Assembly (NCBI GenBank): GCA_031281275.1
Contig: JAITFP010000063.1
Location: 1 to 36,733, forward strand
Direction: 5' to 3'
DNA: 36,733 nucleotides
Origin: Candidatus Fibrimonadaceae bacterium
GTDB taxonomy: Bacteria; Fibrobacterota; Fibrobacteria; Fibrobacterales; Fibrobacteraceae
In this document: positions 31,995-36,733 of the stretch, in pieces
How positions within the stretch are numbered: the first letter of the stretch is position 1
Layout of the letters: each line of letters starts with the position of its first letter
Made by a program: the position numbers and the translations under genes
Notes under the pieces: model-generated
Told to the model about the DNA's origin: nothing
The model's database searches: none
What the model saw: only the letters and a program-made list of their open reading frames with translations

Positions 31995-34101
31995 TTGTAG
32001 AATATAGCTTTTTAAACAAAATCGGTGCTTGCTTGTCTATTATGGAGAGCAAGCCGGATACGTCTTTGGAACTGCCACTGAAAGAACCAATTAAAACGCC
32101 ACTCTTGCTGTTGTACAATTCCATGTTTATGGTCAAGTTCCCACGCAAACGCCCAAGCCTCACCTGAACAATATAATTCGCACTTATTTTCCTGCCTATT
32201 TCTGCCACGTTTTGCGCCTCTTTGGACACTTTTTTGGCATTCTCCATTGAACCTAACTTGTCTATTATACTTTCCACAGTCATAATTGCATAGCATCGAT
32301 TAGACAGAACGTTGCTCGCCGCCAGTTTTATTCTATCCGTCAAATAGCTCAATTCAGTAATCTCAATCTCTGGATCGCCGTTGTCCACCGTCTTGAGTAT
32401 AGCCATACTATTCTGCGTTTGTCCTTTGCAGTCACCACCACTCTGAGGTTGATATAGTTTTTTGAAAAAAATAGATGCTTGCTCGTTTATTATGGAAAAC
32501 AAGCCAGATATATCTTTGGAACTACCACTAATAACACCTATTAAAAGACCACTCTTGCTGTCGTAAAGCTCCAGATTGATTGTCAGATTTTTGTCGAATC
32601 TCCCTATCCTTGCCTGCGCCACATAGTCCGCACTAATCTTCCTGCCCAATCCTGCAAGAGTACTCGCCTCCTTGACTATCTTTACCGCATTTTCCTTAGA
32701 ACCCAGTTGATCTATTATGCTTTGCGTGGTCATAATTGTATAGCATTTGCTAGGTAAGACGTTGCTAGCCGTCAATTTTATTTTATCCGTCAAAGAGTTC
32801 AATTGAACATATTCAATAGGGGACTCGCTGTCATCTACCGTGTTGATTATAGCCACACTACTCTGCACCTTGCATTCTCCATCATTCTGAGGCAATCTGC
32901 TTTTATGCGTGTGCTTGATTTTTTCGTTGTATTTCAATTTCACATCAACTGCTTCTTTGTTTTTGCCAATCTCAATTTTGGCACACAAAGGAATGGAACC
33001 GCTGAATGGCGTTTCCCCAACTTGCTTGCCATTCACAAAAACTGGCTCACTAGCAGGTTCGCCATTCATTTCCGCACTTAAAATCAAACCGCCTTTCTTT
33101 AGAGTTATGTTGTTCGCCATATCAAAAATTTCACGTTTGCCCTTGTTTATCCCTGCATCAAAAGCTACATTTTCATAGCATTCATGACTTAGTTTAACCG
33201 AATATTTGTTCTGGGAAAGATTTATTTCACCCAAAGAATAAGGTTTGCCATTTATTGATAAACTCCACTGAGTATTTTGACCTATACCGTCCAAGTAAGC
33301 TGGCTTTATTTCCAAAACACCGAAATTTGGTTTCAATTTTATCACTATGTTCTGGTTATTGCGAGATACCAAAACCGTAGTGTCTGCCGTTTCATACTGA
33401 TCCAATGCTGCCTTGATACGCACGTTGCCCTCACGGAGTTCCGCCTTGCATGGCGTTTTCGCACAACTAGCAGATGGTTCCCCGTCAAAACTCAGAATTG
33501 CACCTGAAGGTTCGGTGCTTAAATTAACCAAATAACGCTTTTCTTCGTCTACCTCATAAGCTGCTGTTTTTTGCATGCCACTTATGCCACCTTCAACAGA
33601 AGTGGAATGGACTTTTGAACCTCCGAAGGCACCTGGCATTTTGCCAAACATCTGGGGTGCTTCTTTATTCAAAACAACGAGCAAATCAGATACGTCTTTT
33701 GACTCTCCTGTGAAAGAACCAATTAAATTGCCTCTTGCACTATGGTATAATTCCATGCTAATAGCCAAATTACCGCCAAAACGCCTAAGCCTAGCTTGGC
33801 CAATATAATCCACGCTTATTTTCCTGCCTATTTCCGCCACGCACTGTGCCTCTTTGCACACTTTTTTGGCATTCTCCTTTGAACCCATCTTGTCTATTAT
33901 GCTCTGCGTGGTCATCACAAAGTATTTATTTTCGGGCAATACTTTTAAGGCGATTTCGCGCAGTTTCTCGGTTAAATAAAGTAAATCTGTATATTCCAAC
34001 GGTGGGGCGTTGTCATCTTCAGTGTTCAATATAGCAACTCGCTTCTGCTCTTGCGCGTGGGCAACAAAGGCGAGGAGCAACAAAATGAAAAATTTAGGCA
34101 T
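31981..34101 (-). CDS. Exported protein with three FlgO/CsgG-like repeat domains and PEGA-like region
   Basis: A 706-residue protein with a signal peptide (MPKFFILLLLAFVAHAQ). The same domain of about 140 residues occurs three times: residues about 20-160, 412-550 and 560-700. Each copy carries a VAI(L/I)(N/K)T opening, a YFVMTT- or YTIMTTQSIIDxxGSKENA-like block, (L/I)GRKIS(A/V)(D/N)Y, and LTIN(M/L)ELY(N/D)SKSG followed by a S(K)D(V/I)SGL block. Residues about 187-400 hold PEGA-like units (LVNLSTEPSGAILSFDGEPS, IEIGKNKEAVDVKLKY). The repeat recalls the periplasmic FlgO/CsgG/TolB-N group by layout, but the match is weak. Copies 2 and 3 are closer to each other than to copy 1, as after a late duplication. 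TATATT stands 7 nt before the ATG, and the ATPase gene overlaps it by 8 bp. Confidence 0.72.
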   Translation of the reverse strand: MPKFFILLLLAFVAHAQEQKRVAILNTEDDNAPPLEYTDLLYLTEKLREIALKVLPENKYFVMTTQSIIDKMGSKENAKKVCKEAQCVAEIGRKISVDYIGQARLRRFGGNLAISMELYHSARGNLIGSFTGESKDVSDLLVVLNKEAPQMFGKMPGAFGGSKVHSTSVEGGISGMQKTAAYEVDEEKRYLVNLSTEPSGAILSFDGEPSASCAKTPCKAELREGNVRIKAALDQYETADTTVLVSRNNQNIVIKLKPNFGVLEIKPAYLDGIGQNTQWSLSINGKPYSLGEINLSQNKYSVKLSHECYENVAFDAGINKGKREIFDMANNITLKKGGLILSAEMNGEPASEPVFVNGKQVGETPFSGSIPLCAKIEIGKNKEAVDVKLKYNEKIKHTHKSRLPQNDGECKVQSSVAIINTVDDSESPIEYVQLNSLTDKIKLTASNVLPSKCYTIMTTQSIIDQLGSKENAVKIVKEASTLAGLGRKISADYVAQARIGRFDKNLTINLELYDSKSGLLIGVISGSSKDISGLFSIINEQASIFFKKLYQPQSGGDCKGQTQNSMAILKTVDNGDPEIEITELSYLTDRIKLAASNVLSNRCYAIMTVESIIDKLGSMENAKKVSKEAQNVAEIGRKISANYIVQVRLGRLRGNLTINMELYNSKSGVLIGSFSGSSKDVSGLLSIIDKQAPILFKKLYSTNAKN
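32001..32006 (-). promoter_or_regulatory. TATATT box 6 nt before trpF ATG
   Basis: CTATATTCTACAAATGCC contains the box, 6 nt, and the ATG of trpF (31994). It lies within the last codons of the upstream gene. The near-identical CTATATTCCTACAAATGCC precedes that upstream gene's own start at 34101. Confidence 0.45.
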
Positions 34102-35407
34102 TTGTAGGAATATAGAAATGCCCCGCCAAATAAATGGGGAGTGCTGTTAAATTTCCTTCTCTGCCGTAATTTTTTAGAGAAATGCGAACAGCTAAATTGG
34201 GTTTGTATTGCTCGCAGTATTTTTTTAGGCTTTTTGATTGTACATGAACTCCACTTTTAACTTCTATTGGAATAATATTATTTTCAAATTGAGCGATAAA
34301 TTCTATTTCTGCTGTATTTTTTGTGTTTGCCCAGTAATATAGGGGCATTTGCGGATTGTTGGTTTTCAATTCCTGCAAAACAAACTGTTCGGCAATGGCT
34401 CCTTTGTAATGAAAAAATAATTCGTCTTTTGGTTCCAGAATGGTTTTTATATCCAAATTTGCCATAGCGCACAAAAGCCCAACATCTCCAAAATAAAGTT
34501 TGAAAATAGAGCTTTCTTCGTAAGCTATTAGTGGAAGGCTTGGTGAATTCACCTTGTTTATTTTGCGAACAAGCCCAGAATCTATTAACCATTGCAGAGC
34601 TGTTTCGTAATCTCTTCCTCTTGCGCCAATTTTTAAATCTGCATACAAAAAGCGTTTGTTTTCTTTTGAAAGTTGCTTTGGAATTGAATTCCAAATTTGC
34701 CGAACTTTTGCAATGTCACGTGAGGGAATATGTTTTGTAAAATCTGCGTAATAACTTTGCATAATGAGATTTTGAGTATTTCTCACTTCTGTGAAATCTC
34801 CGCTTTCGGCAAAAATTTTAACAGCCATAGGCATACCACCGATGAAAAAATACTGCTTTAAAAGCTCCAAGATTTTTTCGTGAAATATCGCTAACTGCTT
34901 AAATTCCAGATTTTTTATTATATGGGCAAAATCATTTTTCCCAAGTACTTCCAAAAATTCCAAAAAAGTCATAGGATAAAGGGTTAAAAAATCAACTTTT
35001 CCAACAGGAAAGCCGCTACCCTCAGAACTTGCAACCCCAAGCAAACTTCCCGCGCAAACAATATGATATTCTGGAGCATTTTCGCAAAAATATTTTAAGG
35101 AAGTCAAGGCTTTTGGACATTCCTGTATTTCGTCAAAAATGAGCAAGGTTTCTTTTTTGTCTATTTTTTCCTCTGTTTCAATTTCAACTGCCTTTACAAT
35201 GCGAGCTATGTCAAAATCTTGTTCAAAAATTCCTTTTGCTCTCTCGTTGTTGTCAAAATTCAAATAAGCAAAATTCTTGTAATGCAATCTGCCAAATTCA
35301 CGCATTACCCAAGTTTTCCCCACCTGCCTAGCTCCTTGCAAAACAAGAGGCTTCCTATATCCAGAATCCTTCCATTTTTGCAAATTCTCCATAAAATAGC
35401 GAATCAT
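34094..35407 (-). CDS. AAA_14/DUF4143-family ATPase
   Basis: A 437-residue archaeal-type ATPase-like protein, common in gut anaerobes and often present in many copies. N-terminal AAA_14: RKPLVLQGARQVGKTWVMREFG (Walker A GARQVGKT), LLIFDEIQECPKALTSLKYF (Walker B and sensor), IVCAGSLLGV. C-terminal DUF4143: FFIGGMPMAVKIF, SKENKRFLYADL, ALQWLIDSGLVRKINKV, KLYFGDVGLLCAM, KGAIAEQFVLQEL, YWANTKNTAEIEFIAQF, IPIEVKSG, the last a PD-(D/E)XK-like site (E..F/EVKSG). The ATG at 35407 is chosen because MIRYFMENLQKW is the family start; the upstream 16 codons look non-coding. TATATT stands 7 nt before this ATG without a ribosome-binding site. Role unknown; a stress or toxin-like function has been proposed for the family. 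Confidence 0.86.
   Translation of the reverse strand: MIRYFMENLQKWKDSGYRKPLVLQGARQVGKTWVMREFGRLHYKNFAYLNFDNNERAKGIFEQDFDIARIVKAVEIETEEKIDKKETLLIFDEIQECPKALTSLKYFCENAPEYHIVCAGSLLGVASSEGSGFPVGKVDFLTLYPMTFLEFLEVLGKNDFAHIIKNLEFKQLAIFHEKILELLKQYFFIGGMPMAVKIFAESGDFTEVRNTQNLIMQSYYADFTKHIPSRDIAKVRQIWNSIPKQLSKENKRFLYADLKIGARGRDYETALQWLIDSGLVRKINKVNSPSLPLIAYEESSIFKLYFGDVGLLCAMANLDIKTILEPKDELFFHYKGAIAEQFVLQELKTNNPQMPLYYWANTKNTAEIEFIAQFENNIIPIEVKSGVHVQSKSLKKYCEQYKPNLAVRISLKNYGREGNLTALPIYLAGHFYIPTNA
34109..34114 (-). promoter_or_regulatory. TATATT box 7 nt before the repeat-domain gene ATG
   Basis: TTTCTATATTCCTACAAATG contains the box and start codon. There is no Shine-Dalgarno sequence in the 7-nt gap. 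The box lies inside the last codons of the upstream ATPase gene. Confidence 0.45.
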
Positions 35408-35414
35408 GTGTATA

Positions 35415-35420
35415 AATATA
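35415..35420 (-). promoter_or_regulatory. TATATT box 7 nt before the AAA_14 ATPase ATG
   Basis: TGTATATTTATACACATG: box, 7 nt, start codon 35407, no Shine-Dalgarno sequence. This supports the chosen start and predicts a leaderless mRNA. Confidence 0.45.
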
Positions 35421-35499
35421 CAAAAATTCTCAGGAAAAGGGTGTAAGTTTCGCACCTTTTTCCGTAATTTGAATTATTTTAACAAAAATATGAATTTTT

Positions 35500-35552
35500 T
35501 TCACTTTTTTTGATTTTTTTCCGTTTTTTTACGTCTAAAGGTAACTGAGGAG
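35500..35552 (+). promoter_or_regulatory. Conserved T-rich leader block before PD-(D/E)XK gene (copy 2)
   Basis: T-tracts, then CCGTTTTTTTACGTCTAA immediately followed by AGGTA, and GAGGAG as ribosome-binding site. It repeats the leader at 1201-1265. The remaining bases between the ATPase start (35407) and this block are A/T-rich without another recognised signal. Confidence 0.6.
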
Positions 35553-35568
35553 AATATGGAGAAATTCT

Positions 35569-36139
35569 ATGCAAGGCAACCTACCTGAGCTGCTTTCCCC
35601 GAAAGTGGATATCGTATTATAGGTCGCATCTGCTTACCGAGCAGCTAGGCACGGGAGACCCGTATTCAAAGCTAAAGCCTGCCAAATCCATAATAGTGGC
35701 TGATTTTGATTTTATTCCAGAATCGGAAAAGTGCCACACTGTTTTTCAAACGCTGGAAAAAGACGAGCATTTCCCTTTCAACGATTTGGAGGAGATACAC
35801 GTTCTTTGCTTGAAAAAATTATCTAGATTAGATGATGAAGGCTTACGTGAATGGCTGAGGTTTATTAGCTCTGAGAGCAAAGAGGAATTTATGGAGTTTG
35901 CGAAAAAGGATCCTGTGTTTGAGAGAGCCGTAGATGTTTTGACTACGGTGAGTGCAGACGACTATAACCGTATGCTATACGAGGCACGATTGAAGGAGTG
36001 GCGGGATAATAAGTCGAGGATAGATGGGGCTTTGGCAGAATGCAGGGCGGAACACCAGCAGCAAATGCGAGAATTTGCATCTCTTATACGTCAAGGTTAT
36101 TCTGTGGACGAAGCTGAAAAAAGGCTGGGTTTATCCTAA
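35569..36139 (+). pseudogene. PD-(D/E)XK nuclease family transposase (PF12784-like), core deleted
   Basis: The N-terminus is intact: MQGNLPELLSPKVDIV (start ATG 35569), the standard opening of the PF12784/TIGR01784 family (NLPELLSPKxDFVFK). At about 35615 it jumps, one frame over, to YYRSHLLTEQLGTGDPYSKL, which in full-length members lies roughly 90-100 residues later. The following KPAKSIIVADFDFIPESEKCH, LEEIHVLCLKKL and the helical tail AECRAEHQQQMREFASLIRQGYSVDEAEKRLGLS are intact. The lost segment carried the catalytic Asp and E-x-Q, and the junction is out of frame, giving a TAG at 35620-35622. The open frame starting at ATG 35696 (147 aa) is only the C-terminal half. No nuclease activity is expected. 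Confidence 0.8.
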
Positions 36140-36159
36140 TCCCACCCCAAAAAGCAACC

Positions 36160-36732
36160 TCACAAATTCACCCCCACATTCAAGCCAAGCTTGCCGTTGC
36201 TATGGGAGACGCCATAGTTAAAAAACGTACCTATGTAAAACATCCATATATCAAAGCCTGTACCTAAGCCCAAACCCATGTCAAAGAGAGGGTTATCATC
36301 ACCGGCGATGGATACACCCAAGTACGGACCTGCGTTGAGCCTAGGAAGCCAAAACGCAGGAAATTTTAACGATAGTAGCAGGGGAAGCTCAAGACGATGG
36401 CGAGTATGAATATACATAAGACTTGGCTGGATATAGAACCATTTACTCACCGCAAAGTCAAGCACAAGACCAAATTGCATTCCATCATCAAAAAAAGCAC
36501 GATAATAATCACTATTATTAATAATGTATGTGTTGATACCTACCCTAAGACCAAGTTGCAATCCGCTAGGTAAATCAAGCGACAACAAGCCCAGTTGTGT
36601 TTTTCTATCGCTTGGAGGCTCGTCAAGCTCCTCAACAGGGGGGGGGGGGGGGGTACAAAAAACCGGGGGGGGGTGGCAAACCGAACGGCGGGGGGGGTGG
36701 CGGTGGGGGACAAACATACTGTTGGGCTTTGT
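36160..36732 (-). CDS. Outer-membrane beta-barrel protein, 5' part beyond the window
   Basis: The C-terminal part of a PorT/OmpA-like outer-membrane barrel. From about residue 35 of the visible part: LGLLSLDLPSGLQLGLRVGINTYI, MQFGLVLDFAVSKWFYIQPSLMYIHTRHRLELPLLLSLKF, LNAGPYLGVSIAGDDNPLFDMGLGLGTGFDIWMFYIGTFFNYGV, ending KLGLNVGVNL. The upstream part is Pro-rich (HPPPVFCTPPPPPVEEL), coded by long C tracts, as in periplasm-spanning linkers. The frame stays open to the window edge (TKPNS before the first ATG at 36717), so the true start is outside. The reading near the edge is uncertain because the homopolymers may be miscounted. Convergent with the broken nuclease gene, 20 bp apart. Confidence 0.65.
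   Translation of the reverse strand, partial: TKPNSMFVPHRHPPRRSVCHPPPVFCTPPPPPVEELDEPPSDRKTQLGLLSLDLPSGLQLGLRVGINTYIINNSDYYRAFFDDGMQFGLVLDFAVSKWFYIQPSLMYIHTRHRLELPLLLSLKFPAFWLPRLNAGPYLGVSIAGDDNPLFDMGLGLGTGFDIWMFYIGTFFNYGVSHSNGKLGLNVGVNL
36639..36697. repeat. Clustered G/C homopolymers (15, 9 and 8 bases)
   Basis: Plus-strand G runs of 15 (36639-36653), 9 (36665-36673) and 8 (36690-36697) within 60 bp. They code proline on the minus strand in the barrel gene's linker. No other part of this A/T-rich window has comparable runs. Confidence 0.8.
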
Positions 36733-36733
36733 T

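Noticed and set aside
35408-35455. N-terminal extension of the AAA_14 ATPase by 16 codons
   Set aside because: Family proteins begin at the MIRYF-like segment, and a TATATT box lies inside the extension.
35696-36139. Complete 147-aa gene starting at ATG 35696
   Set aside because: Homology to the PF12784-type family continues upstream in the same frame to about 35615, so this is the C-terminal half of a deleted gene.

Overview
The window looks like chromosomal DNA of an AT-rich member of the Fibrobacterota (Fibrobacter/Fibromonas side of the FCB group). The evidence is a FISUMP-domain lipoprotein, several lipoproteins whose lipobox is followed by long poly-serine linkers (SSSS blocks), CE6/SASA-type esterases, PorV-like outer-membrane proteins and promoter boxes of the form TTTCTAnnTT. 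Flagellar genes (fliD, fliS and a fliT-position gene) set it apart from non-flagellated F. succinogenes. No rRNA, tRNA or CRISPR array was recognised.

Layout. 1-1000: 3' part of an RluA-type pseudouridine synthase and a bacteriohemerythrin. 1000-3830: an accessory patch with an Rpn/PD-(D/E)XK nuclease-transposase gene flanked by 14-bp direct repeats, a FISUMP lipoprotein, and two broken genes fused across a rearrangement junction near 3600. 3830-7232: a lipid A-type acyltransferase, then a three-gene cassette (Ser-rich lipoprotein, papain-like protease lipoprotein, pentapeptide-like protein). 7235-11900: a beta-propeller/PorV-like protein and two tandem paralogous Ser-linker esterases. 11937-15421: an acyltransferase-3 membrane protein, rmlB and two orphan lipoproteins. 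15436-18502: a compact BcgI-like type IIB restriction-modification operon (unknown 106-aa protein, fused nuclease-methyltransferase, two-TRD specificity subunit), all joined by ATGA overlaps. 18503-21964: the fliD-fliS-fliT-like operon behind an exact sigma-54 motif and a sigma-28-like motif. 21968-31994: mostly metabolic and envelope genes (MetF-like, fba, GT2 synthase, lone receiver, cstA, ThiE/TenI-like, outer-membrane protein, gltA-type oxidoreductase, LptA/OstA-like, trpF). 31981-35407: a repeat-domain PEGA protein and an AAA_14/DUF4143 ATPase. 35461-36139: a second PD-(D/E)XK gene, destroyed by an internal out-of-frame deletion. 36160-end: the 3' part of a beta-barrel protein with poly-Pro coded by long C homopolymers at the window edge.

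The most interesting threads are: (i) a recurrent TAnnTT promoter box that in seven genes lies only 6-7 nt before the start codon with no Shine-Dalgarno sequence, which predicts leaderless mRNAs; (ii) the tandem alternative-sigma motifs before fliD; (iii) the BcgI-like operon with an unknown first gene; (iv) two different PD-(D/E)XK subfamilies sharing the same 5' leader and 3' coding tail; (v) the protease/pentapeptide cassette. All functional assignments come from motifs read by eye; no database search was run.
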